From NCBI GenBank assembly GCA_014874485.1, contig JADBJK010000027.1, forward strand, positions 32,453-96,452: a stretch of DNA of 64,000 nucleotides, in the 5' to 3' direction. The stretch comes from Chloroflexota bacterium. Lineage in GTDB: Bacteria > Chloroflexota > Anaerolineae > DTLA01. Positions 24,377-31,778 of the stretch are shown piece by piece; position 1 is the first letter of the stretch, and each line of letters opens with the position of its first letter. The notes beneath the pieces are model-generated. The model did not search any database and had not been told where the DNA came from. It saw only the letters and a program-made list of their open reading frames with translations. A program made the position numbers and the translations under genes.

Positions 24377-25255
24377 TCACGATGTGTGCGACGTTCTGTC
24401 CCGGGATGGCTCTGCCAGGGCCGCGATGACGGCTTCCACGGTGGGCTCCTGTGCGGGCGGCGCGACGAGAATCCCGTGCGCGCGTGGCGCTGCGAGCGGC
24501 CCGCGATCCCAACAGGCGAGGATGACCGCGATGTTGTCCTCGCCGCCCCTGTCGTTGGCCAATTCAATGAGCGTGCGGACGGCCTCCTGGGGTTCGGGCG
24601 ATTGGGTGCAGATGGCTGCGAGTTCCGCCTCATCCACATGCCGCGTGAGCCCGTCGGAGCATAGGATGACCGCGTCGCGGGGTTGGAGGCGCGCCTCCGC
24701 GAAGTCGGGCGATACGGTGCTCTCGCCGCCCAGCGAGCGCAGAAGCAGATGGCGCTGGGGGTGATGGCTGGCCTGCTCCCTGCTGATGAGGCCCTCCCGC
24801 GCCAGTTGCGCCGCCAGGTTGTGGTCTTCGGTCAGAAGCCGCACGTTGCCGTCCCGCAGGAGGTACGCCCGGCTGTCCCCTGCGTGGGCGACGTACAGGC
24901 GGTCGTCGTGAATGGCCGCGCAGACGATGGTCGTTCCCATGGTGGCGAATCTGCTGTGGGTGTGGGCGTATCGGTGCAGGTTGTCGTTGGCGCGGGCGAT
25001 GGCGAGGTGGAGGCTTCTGGATGGCGCGGCGGGGCTGTCGTAGTAGTGGAACGCCACCGCGAGGGCCGCAAATCGGCTGGCGATCTCGCCGCCCGCGCCT
25101 CCTCCGATGCCGTCGGCGACGATGTACAGATGTCCCTTGCTCTGCTGAAGGGATGGGGCCTCGGGTTCGCAGGCGAGCGCGTAGTCTTCGTTGTTCCTGC
25201 GCTTCCGCCCGATGTCGCAGGCAAGCGCCGTCCGCGTATGCCAGTCGTTGCCCAC
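24377..25255 (-). CDS. PP2C-family Ser/Thr protein phosphatase
   Basis: 292 residues from a GTG start with GGAG eight bases upstream. The PP2C signature is complete: RRNNEDY, VADGIGGGAGGE (metal-binding Asp), AGDSRAYLLRDG, CSDGLTRHV and RGGEDNIAVI. There is no membrane segment, so it is cytosolic. It is first in an operon with two kinases (23 bp to the next gene) and should reverse their phosphorylation, as in the PstP-PknA/B arrangement. Confidence 0.93.
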   Translation of the reverse strand: MGNDWHTRTALACDIGRKRRNNEDYALACEPEAPSLQQSKGHLYIVADGIGGGAGGEIASRFAALAVAFHYYDSPAAPSRSLHLAIARANDNLHRYAHTHSRFATMGTTIVCAAIHDDRLYVAHAGDSRAYLLRDGNVRLLTEDHNLAAQLAREGLISREQASHHPQRHLLLRSLGGESTVSPDFAEARLQPRDAVILCSDGLTRHVDEAELAAICTQSPEPQEAVRTLIELANDRGGEDNIAVILACWDRGPLAAPRAHGILVAPPAQEPTVEAVIAALAEPSRDRTSHTS

Positions 25256-25307
25256 TGCCAGGCTCCGTAAATGCGTATTGCGGGCGCAACGTGAGTACCC
25301 TAGTGAA

Positions 25308-25335
25308 AGATAACACCAAATGGCGCGGTCGTCAA
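25308..25335 (-). promoter_or_regulatory. Promoter of the PP2C-kinase operon
   Basis: On the minus strand, -35 TTGACG (25330-25335), 16 bp, -10 TATCTT (25308-25313). Confidence 0.6.
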
Positions 25336-25373
25336 CTGTGGGGGCGGGCCGCGGGTGCGTTTCAGTTTGGTGG

Positions 25374-25700
25374 CAAATCCGCTGCGATGCGCAGGCTCTA
25401 CGAACAGTAGGCGGCGCCGAACCTCGGCGCGGGGCTAAACCCCCGTGCTGAAAGGGCCAAGCCCCTTCGGGACTGGATTAGCCCGCAGGGCTTTGTGCTT
25501 TCAGCCCAGTGCTTGAGGGCCGGGGTGGGGATAGGTGAGGTCAAGCAGGCCCATCGCTGCTCCGGGGCTGCCCATTGCAGCAGACTTGCGGGCAGACTGA
25601 AATGCCCTCGGCGGGCGCGTGGGAAATCGCAGCGGGAGCAGCATTCGGGGGGCGGCCTGCTCCCGCAAACCTCGCCGCCGGAGGTCGGGCATTCCGTCGC
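25374..25700. repeat. Non-coding gap with repeat remnants (families C and others)
   Basis: The 483-base gap between the PP2C and HtrA genes has no supportable gene. It holds an imperfect inverted repeat around GTGCTGAAAGGG...GCTTTCAGC (about 25448-25507), a partial copy of the family C repeat (GAGGGCCGGGGTGGGGATAG at 25515 onwards), and a stretch (25555-25610) related in inverted form to 34250-34300. Confidence 0.6.
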
Positions 25701-25738
25701 GGGCGGGCCAGTAGGTGGAGAACCCGCCCGGTCCAAGG

Positions 25739-26974
25739 CTAGGTGTTGCGCTCGCGGGTCGTGGGGCGTTCGCCCAGGGTTACCTTGATCTGCATCTCCT
25801 TGCCGTCGCGGAGAATCGTCAGGGTAACCTGCTGGCCCACTGCTGTGCGGCGCACCAGGTAACTGATGAGGTCCTCGGACCGCTTGATGTCGGTGTCGTC
25901 AATCCGAATGATGACGTCGCCGCCCACGGTAACCTGGTTGCCGTCTATCTGCACGACGCGGGTGCTGGGCTTCAGCCCGGCGGCGGCCGCGGGCCCGTTG
26001 GCCGTTACCTCCACGACCAGCGCGCCCTGCTGCTTGCGGGGCAGGCCCATGGCCTCGGCGACCTTGGACGAGAGCGTGGCTACCGTAACGCCGAGCCAGG
26101 GATGCCGGTACGAGCCGGTCTGGATGAGCGACGGGACCACCTGCTTGACGATGTTCACCGGGATGGCGAAGCCGATGCCGGAGGATGTGCCGGTGGACGA
26201 CTCAATCGCCGCGTTGACGCCGATGACCTCGCCGTTGCTGTTGAGGAGCGGGCCGCCCGAGTTGCCCGGATTGATGGGCGCGTCGGTCTGGATGACGTCG
26301 GGAATGCGGTAGCCGACCAGGTTCGCGCCTGTGGATGCGGCCGGAAGGTCCCGGCCCAGGGCGCTGATGACGCCCGCGGTGAGCGTGCCTTCAAGGCCGA
26401 ACGGGTTGCCGATGGCGATGGCGCGCTGCCCAACCTTCAGTGCGTCCGAGTCCCCCAGTTTGACGGGCTTCAGGTCGTGCTCCGCCGGGTCCACCTTGAT
26501 GACGGCCAGATCGCTATCGGGGTCTGTGCCCACGAGTGTGGCGGGCAGCGATATGCCGTCGTTGAAGGTTACCTCTATCGCGGTGGCGTCTTGCACCACG
26601 TGGTAGTTGGTAACGATATGGCCTTGCGTGTCCCAGACGAAGCCGGACCCCTGGCCCTGCTGGACGAAGTCGCCGAAGCCTGGGAATCCGCTGCTGACCC
26701 GGGTGCTGACGCGGATGTTCACCACGGACGGGATTGCCTCTTCATACACGCGCACGAGCAACTGCTCTTCGTAGTCCGCCTGGGGCACCGCCAGGGTCGT
26801 TGCGGGCGCTGCTGCGGGGGCTACAGGAGTCGCGGTCGGCAAAGGCGTGGCCGTTGGCTGGGCTGTGGGCGACACCTGCCCCGCCGCGAACGGCGCTACC
26901 GAGCACCCGACGAGGAAGATGGCCAGGAACAGCATAACGAGACTGAACACGAGCGAGTTCGTTTTTCGGAACAT
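25739..26974 (-). CDS. HtrA/DegP-type serine protease, lipoprotein, one PDZ domain
   Basis: 411 residues. The ATG at 26974 has GGAGGTGAT upstream; a TTG at 26980 adds two codons. The N-terminus is a lipoprotein signal (FLAIFLVGC, Cys24), so it is anchored on the outer face. A Pro/Thr/Ala stalk is followed by a trypsin-like domain with the triad in TNYHVV (His), DSDLAVIK (Asp) and GNSGGPLL (Ser), and then one PDZ domain (GALVVEVTANGPAAAAGLK). It is a quality-control protease for exported proteins. The promoter region contains direct repeats that may bind a response regulator. Confidence 0.94.
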   Translation of the reverse strand: MFRKTNSLVFSLVMLFLAIFLVGCSVAPFAAGQVSPTAQPTATPLPTATPVAPAAAPATTLAVPQADYEEQLLVRVYEEAIPSVVNIRVSTRVSSGFPGFGDFVQQGQGSGFVWDTQGHIVTNYHVVQDATAIEVTFNDGISLPATLVGTDPDSDLAVIKVDPAEHDLKPVKLGDSDALKVGQRAIAIGNPFGLEGTLTAGVISALGRDLPAASTGANLVGYRIPDVIQTDAPINPGNSGGPLLNSNGEVIGVNAAIESSTGTSSGIGFAIPVNIVKQVVPSLIQTGSYRHPWLGVTVATLSSKVAEAMGLPRKQQGALVVEVTANGPAAAAGLKPSTRVVQIDGNQVTVGGDVIIRIDDTDIKRSEDLISYLVRRTAVGQQVTLTILRDGKEMQIKVTLGERPTTRERNT

Positions 26975-27005
26975 GAGCAATCACCTCCTTCCTTTCTGAC
27001 ATACG

Positions 27006-27048
27006 ATTATAGCGGCAAGAGATTAAAGGTGGGTTAGAGGCAGGTTAG
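27006..27048 (-). promoter_or_regulatory. htrA promoter with two direct repeats spaced 11 bp
   Basis: On the minus strand a perfect -10 TATAAT lies at 27006-27011, without a good -35. Instead CTAACC occurs twice, exactly one helical turn apart (on the plus strand GGTTAG at 27032-27037 and 27043-27048), where an OmpR-type response regulator would bind to activate. Confidence 0.5.
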
Positions 27049-27081
27049 GGGAGCGTAAGAAAAAGCGACGCCCTGCGCGTG

Positions 27082-27110
27082 TTGCCGATACGGGGCTTCT
27101 TGCATACAAT
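27082..27110 (+). promoter_or_regulatory. Promoter of the ttuB-ttuA-yhhQ-era operon
   Basis: -35 TTGCCG (27082-27087), 17 bp, -10 TACAAT (27105-27110), divergent from the htrA promoter. The predicted leader is very short, about 15 bases. Confidence 0.6.
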
Positions 27111-27131
27111 GGCCTCCAGGAGGCAAATCTT

Positions 27132-27323
27132 ATGGTCGTGGTGCGCTATCGCGGAAAGGAATACGAACTGAAGCCGGGGATGACGGCCCGCGACGCCATC
27201 CTGAAACTGGGGCTTGACCCGGAGGCCGTCCTGGTCCTGCGCAACGGCAAGTTGGTGGACGACTCGGCCATACTGGAAGACGGCGACGAGGTTACCATCG
27301 TGGCCGTGGTTTCGGGTGGGTGA
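27132..27323 (+). CDS. Ubiquitin-like sulfur carrier (TtuB/MoaD/ThiS family)
   Basis: 63 residues with AGGAGG upstream. It has a beta-grasp pattern (VRYRGKEYELKPGMTARDAI) and ends in Gly-Gly, which is adenylated and thiocarboxylated to carry sulfur. It lies 13 bases before a TtuA-like thiolase gene, which points to TtuB, the sulfur donor for 2-thiouridine at tRNA position 54, rather than ThiS or MoaD. No E1-like activating enzyme is in the window. Confidence 0.85.
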   Translation: MVVVRYRGKEYELKPGMTARDAILKLGLDPEAVLVLRNGKLVDDSAILEDGDEVTIVAVVSGG

Positions 27324-27336
27324 GGGCAGGTGGGCG

Positions 27337-28290
27337 ATGGGCGACAGCAGGATGAAGTGCCGCAAGTGCGGGCGGCCCGCTGCCATCAACATGCGCCGCC
27401 ACAAGTTGGCCCTGTGCGACGAGTGCTACCCGGCCTGGTTCCGCGGGCAGGTGGAGCGCACCATCCGCCAGTTCCAGATGCTCGCGCCCGATGACCGGGT
27501 GCTGGTGGCCGTGTCGGGCGGGAAGGACAGCCTGAGCGTGTGGGACGTGCTCTTGCGCCTGGGCTATCATGCGGAGGGCCTTTACATTGACCTGGGCATT
27601 CCAGACGGGGGCTATTCCACCGAGTCCAAGGTTCGCGCCCTGCGCTTTGCAGAGGCGCGCGGCGCGGTGTGCCATGTCGTGAGCGTGCGCGACCGCTACG
27701 GGCTTTCGGTGCCCGAACTCGCCATGCGGCGCGGGCGCGGGCACAAGGTGTGTTCCCTGTGCGGGCTGGTCAAGCGGCACATCATGAACGGCTTCGCCTG
27801 GGAGGGCGGCTTCTCAGTGCTGGTTACGGGCCACAACCTGGACGATGAGGCGGCCGTGCTGATGCAGAACACCCTGACATGGCAACCCGGCTACCTGGCC
27901 CGCCAGTCTCCCGTGCTGCCCGCCGACAGCGAGGGCCTGGCGCGCAAGGTGAAGCCGCTGTGCCTGATGTACGAGCGCGAGGTGGCCGCCTACGCGCTGG
28001 TGTGCGGCATTGACTACATCCAGGACGAGTGTCCCCATGCCGTGGGGGCGCGGACACTGTTCTACAAGGAGATTCTCAACCAACTGGAGCAGCGTTCGCC
28101 GGGCGCGAAGGCGTACTTCTTCACCCAGTTCCTGCGCGCCAAGCAGAGCGGCGCGATTCGGTTTGTGGAAGGAGAGGAGGCCGCTCTCCACGCGTGCGAG
28201 CGGTGCGGGCAGCCGACCACCGCGCCCGGGCTGTGCGCTTTCTGCCGCCTGTGGCAATCCGACACGCAAGGTGATGAAGAGGGAGCATGA
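27337..28290 (+). CDS. ttuA: tRNA-thiolation enzyme of the TtuA/TtcA family
   Basis: 317 residues from the ATG at 27337; MKCRKC at 27352 is an alternative. The N-terminal zinc finger has CRKCGRP and CDECYP, the PP-loop is VAVSGGKDSLSV, the iron-sulfur cysteines lie in VCSLCGLVKR and YIQDECPHA, and a C-terminal zinc finger has CERCGQP and CAFC. This order (zinc finger, PP-loop, 4Fe-4S, zinc finger) is that of TtuA, which replaces O2 by S in ribothymidine-54, a modification that stabilises tRNA at high temperature. The preceding gene supplies the TtuB carrier, and the stop overlaps the next start (ATGA). Confidence 0.88.
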   Translation: MGDSRMKCRKCGRPAAINMRRHKLALCDECYPAWFRGQVERTIRQFQMLAPDDRVLVAVSGGKDSLSVWDVLLRLGYHAEGLYIDLGIPDGGYSTESKVRALRFAEARGAVCHVVSVRDRYGLSVPELAMRRGRGHKVCSLCGLVKRHIMNGFAWEGGFSVLVTGHNLDDEAAVLMQNTLTWQPGYLARQSPVLPADSEGLARKVKPLCLMYEREVAAYALVCGIDYIQDECPHAVGARTLFYKEILNQLEQRSPGAKAYFFTQFLRAKQSGAIRFVEGEEAALHACERCGQPTTAPGLCAFCRLWQSDTQGDEEGA

Positions 28291-29006
28291 GCATCGCGCA
28301 CGAACGGCGGGCGTACCGCTACTTTGACCTGGTCATGGCGCTGTTTGTTGCCGTCTTGCTCATCAGCAACATTGCGTCATCGGCCAAGATCGTAACGTTC
28401 GGCGTGCCGTTCCTGACCTTTGACGGCGGCACGCTGCTGTTCCCGTTGAGTTACATCTTCGGCGACATCCTGACCGAGGTGTATGGATACCGGCGGTCGC
28501 GGCGCGTCATCTGGACGGGGTTCTTCTGCACGGCGCTGATGAGCCTGACGCTGTGGGTCGTGGGGCGCATCCCCGGCGAGGCCGAGTGGTCCGCGCGGGT
28601 TGGGCAGCAGGCCTACGATGCCGTGCTCGGCGCGACGCCCCGCATCGTGGTGGCGAGCCTGGTGGCCTACTTCGCCGGCGAGTTCTCCAACTCCTACGTG
28701 CTGGCGAAGATGAAACTGCTGACGCGCGGGCGCTGGCTCTGGACGCGCACCATCGGCTCCACCATCGTGGGCCAGGGGATTGACACGTTGCTGTTCGTTA
28801 CGCTGGCGTTCGCCTTCTCCATGTCCTGGGGTGTGGTGTTCAGCATCTTCGTGTCCAACTACCTGTTCAAGACCGGGCTGGAAATCGTGATGACGCCGGT
28901 AACCTACCAGGTCGTCAACTTCCTGAAGAAAGCCGAGAATGAGGACTACTACGACTACGGCACGGATTTCAACCCGTTCCGCATAGGTGGGGAGCGCGTG
29001 TCATGA
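28287..29006 (+). CDS. yhhQ: Queuosine precursor transporter (YhhQ/DUF165 family)
   Basis: 239 residues, six to seven membrane helices. The family motifs FPLSYIFGDILTEVYGYRR and GEFSNSYVLAKMK are both present. It imports queuine or preQ precursors for queuosine in tRNA. The start overlaps the stop of ttuA by four bases and its end overlaps era, so it is translationally coupled to another tRNA-modification gene and to a ribosome-assembly gene. Some organisms use related proteins for other small substrates, but the match is strong. Confidence 0.9.
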   Translation: MSIAHERRAYRYFDLVMALFVAVLLISNIASSAKIVTFGVPFLTFDGGTLLFPLSYIFGDILTEVYGYRRSRRVIWTGFFCTALMSLTLWVVGRIPGEAEWSARVGQQAYDAVLGATPRIVVASLVAYFAGEFSNSYVLAKMKLLTRGRWLWTRTIGSTIVGQGIDTLLFVTLAFAFSMSWGVVFSIFVSNYLFKTGLEIVMTPVTYQVVNFLKKAENEDYYDYGTDFNPFRIGGERVS

Positions 29007-29959
29007 GCGACGAGATGGATTTGCTGATTCCGGAGAGCCTTCCCGAAGATCACCGGTCCGGGTTCGTGGCGCTGGTGGGCCGGCCCAACGTGGGCAAGTC
29101 CACGCTGATGAACGCATACCTGGGGCAGAAGATCGCCATCGTGTCGGAGAAGCCCCAGACGACGCGCCAGCGCATTCTGGGCATCCTGACGGAGCCGAAG
29201 TACCAGATCGTGTTCGTGGACACGCCCGGCATTCACTCGCCGCATCACCTGCTCGGCGAGTATATGGTAACCACGGCCAAGCGCACGCTCAAGGATGCGG
29301 ATGTGATCCTGTGGCTGGTGGACGGGTCGGTTCCGCCCACGCCCGAGGACGTGGACATCGGCCAGACGCTTCGGGAAGCGGCGAAGGTGCCGATCATCCT
29401 CGCCGTCAACAAGATAGACCTGGTGCCCGAAGGGGACCGGGACGGCATCGCGGCGCAGTACCTGGCCCTGGCGGACATCCACGCCCACGCGCTGATTTCG
29501 GCGACGCGGGGAGACAACCGCGACCGCCTGCTGGAGATGATCGTGGATGCGCTGCCGCTCGGCCCGCGCTATTTTCCCGAAGATCAGGTTACGGACCAGG
29601 ACGAGCGTTTTCTGGCTGCGGAGTTGATTCGCGAGCAGGTGCTGCGCGAGTGCCACCAGGAAGTGCCCCACTCGGTGGCGGTCATCGTGGACGAGTTCAA
29701 GGACCGCAGCGATGAGCTGTCCTACATCAGCGCGACGATTGCGGTGGAGCGCGAGTCGCAGAAGCAGATCGTCATCGGGCGCGGGGGCGGCATGCTGAAG
29801 CGGATTGGGCAGGGCGCGCGGCTGGAGATAGAGAAGGCGCTGGGCAGGCGCGTGTACCTGGAACTGTGGGTCAAGGTGCTGCCCAAGTGGCGGCGGGATC
29901 CGGCCCTGCTCAAGCGTCTGGGGTACGTCCTGCCCCCGGAAGCGGATAGCAAGGATTGA
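29003..29959 (+). CDS. era: GTPase Era, 16S rRNA maturation
   Basis: 318 residues, normal length. The G motifs are GRPNVGKS (G1), DTPGIH (G3) and NKID (G4), and the effector-loop region reads KPQTTRQRILGI, a hallmark of Era. The KH RNA-binding domain has IGRGGGMLKRIG near residue 260. It acts in 30S assembly by binding the 3' end of 16S rRNA. The first ~19 residues form an extension before the G domain. Its start overlaps the yhhQ stop, and its stop codon lies within the -35 box of the recJ promoter. Confidence 0.97.
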   Translation: MSDEMDLLIPESLPEDHRSGFVALVGRPNVGKSTLMNAYLGQKIAIVSEKPQTTRQRILGILTEPKYQIVFVDTPGIHSPHHLLGEYMVTTAKRTLKDADVILWLVDGSVPPTPEDVDIGQTLREAAKVPIILAVNKIDLVPEGDRDGIAAQYLALADIHAHALISATRGDNRDRLLEMIVDALPLGPRYFPEDQVTDQDERFLAAELIREQVLRECHQEVPHSVAVIVDEFKDRSDELSYISATIAVERESQKQIVIGRGGGMLKRIGQGARLEIEKALGRRVYLELWVKVLPKWRRDPALLKRLGYVLPPEADSKD

Positions 29960-29983
29960 CACCCCGGCCAAGGGTGCTACAAT
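29956..29983 (+). promoter_or_regulatory. Promoter of recJ, overlapping the end of era
   Basis: -35 TTGACA (29956-29961), 16 bp, -10 TACAAT (29978-29983) with TG one base before it (extended -10). The era stop codon is inside the -35 box. Confidence 0.8.
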
Positions 29984-30041
29984 CGGACTACCTTGCGACG
30001 TCGGTCGCATCTTCAATCCCACACCAAGGAAGGCTGTCGCG

Positions 30042-31778
30042 TTGGCACTGACGAACAAGAAGTGGCAAGTGGCTCCACGGATACGCGATGATGTGCTCCA
30101 GCGTTTCAGTGCGGCGGGCGTGCATCCCTTGATCGCGCAGGTGCTGTACAATCGGGGGGTGGAATCTCCCGACCATGCGGAGCGCGATTTCTTCAGCGCC
30201 AGCGAAATCCCCGCCCCGTTTCTGCTGACCGATATGGACAAGGCGGTTGTGCGCCTGCGCGACGCCATCCGCAGGGGCGAACTCATCATCGTCTGCGGCG
30301 ACTACGACGTGGATGGCGTTACGGCGACGGCGCTCATGTGCGAGACGCTGGCGTCGCTGGGCGCGCGCGTGGAGCCTTACATCCCGACCAGGGCCGGCGA
30401 GGGGTACGGGCTGAGCCTTCGCGCCGTGGACCAGTTCGCCGAGGAGGGCTGCCGCCTCATCGTTACCGTGGACACGGGCATCCGCTCCAACGCCGAGGCG
30501 GAGCGGGCCCGCGAGCACGGCATAGACATGATCATCACCGACCACCACTCGGCGCACGGCGCGTTGCCCCCCGCGGTTGCCTGCGTCAATCCAAAGCGCG
30601 CGGACAGCCGGTATCCGTTCGCGGACCTGTCCGGTGTGGGCGTGGCGTACAAACTGGCCCAGGCGCTGTTGCGTTCCCACAGCCAGTCGTCCATTCTCCC
30701 AGACGCGCGCCCTGTGCAGGAGTCGGATTTGCTGGATTTGGTGGCGCTAGGCACGGTGGCGGACTTGGCCCCGTTGCGCGGCGAGAATCGTGCCCTGGTG
30801 CTTCGGGGAGTGGGGGCGCTTCGCCACACGCGCCGCCCCGGACTGCAGGAACTGATTGCCACCAGTTGCCTGCGCGGGCCTGTAACGGTGGACAGCATCG
30901 GCTACATCCTCGGCCCGCGACTGAACGCGGCGGGAAGGCTGGACACCGCCATGGACAGTTACCGCCTGCTCACCACGCGCGATCGCGAGGAGGCTATCCG
31001 GCTCTCGCGGAAACTGGACGAGTACAACCGCGAGCGCCAGCGGCTGACCCTGGAGGCCATTGAGCGCACCCGCCCGATGGCCCAGGAGGCGGCAGCGCGC
31101 GCTCTGCTGCTGTTCGTGGCCGATCCGGAGATTCCCGAAGGAATCGCGGGGCTTGTGGCCACCCGCCTGGTGGAAGAATTCTACCGCCCGGCCATCGTAA
31201 TCCAGAAATCGGATGGCGTGAGCCGTGGCTCGGCCCGGAGCGTGCCCGAGTGGAACATCACGCAGGCGCTGGATCGGTGCAGCCATCTCCTCGTGCGGCA
31301 CGGGGGCCACGCGGCGGCCGCGGGGTTTGAGGTGGAGACGGAGCGCCTGGACGCCCTGCGCGACGAGTTGCTTCGCATGGCGCATGCGGAACTGGCGGGG
31401 CGCACGCTGCTGCCCACGCTCATCGCGGACGCCGAGGTGCAGTTGGGCGAGATGACGTGGGATTTCCAGCGCGAACTCGCCCGCCTGGAGCCATTCGGGT
31501 ACGACAACCCCGCGCCCGTCTTCGTGTGCCGCAACGTGCGCATCAGAGACAGCCGCATCGTGGGCGAGAAGCATCTGAAACTCTCTCTGTCCGACGGCCG
31601 GATGACCTGGGATGCCATTGCCTTCAGGCAGGCCGACCGCGCTTCTGGCCTTCCCCATGTGGTGGATGTGGCTTTCTCGCTGGAGGTCAACTCCTGGAAC
31701 GGCCAGGATCGGCTGCAGTTGAACGTGCGGGACATTCGGCCGGCGGAGGACCCGCAACGGGGCAAGGGAGAGGCGTGA
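30042..31778 (+). CDS. recJ: Single-stranded-DNA exonuclease RecJ
   Basis: 578 residues, the standard core size. It starts at a TTG preceded by AAGGAAGG. The DHH domain is complete: CGDYDVDGVTATAL, VDTGI and ITDHHSAHG. The DHHA1 part has YILGPRLNAAGRLD and the GGHAAAAGF motif, and an OB fold ends the protein. RecJ degrades ssDNA 5' to 3' in recombination and repair. The stop overlaps the GTG start of the next gene. Confidence 0.96.
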   Translation: MALTNKKWQVAPRIRDDVLQRFSAAGVHPLIAQVLYNRGVESPDHAERDFFSASEIPAPFLLTDMDKAVVRLRDAIRRGELIIVCGDYDVDGVTATALMCETLASLGARVEPYIPTRAGEGYGLSLRAVDQFAEEGCRLIVTVDTGIRSNAEAERAREHGIDMIITDHHSAHGALPPAVACVNPKRADSRYPFADLSGVGVAYKLAQALLRSHSQSSILPDARPVQESDLLDLVALGTVADLAPLRGENRALVLRGVGALRHTRRPGLQELIATSCLRGPVTVDSIGYILGPRLNAAGRLDTAMDSYRLLTTRDREEAIRLSRKLDEYNRERQRLTLEAIERTRPMAQEAAARALLLFVADPEIPEGIAGLVATRLVEEFYRPAIVIQKSDGVSRGSARSVPEWNITQALDRCSHLLVRHGGHAAAAGFEVETERLDALRDELLRMAHAELAGRTLLPTLIADAEVQLGEMTWDFQRELARLEPFGYDNPAPVFVCRNVRIRDSRIVGEKHLKLSLSDGRMTWDAIAFRQADRASGLPHVVDVAFSLEVNSWNGQDRLQLNVRDIRPAEDPQRGKGEA

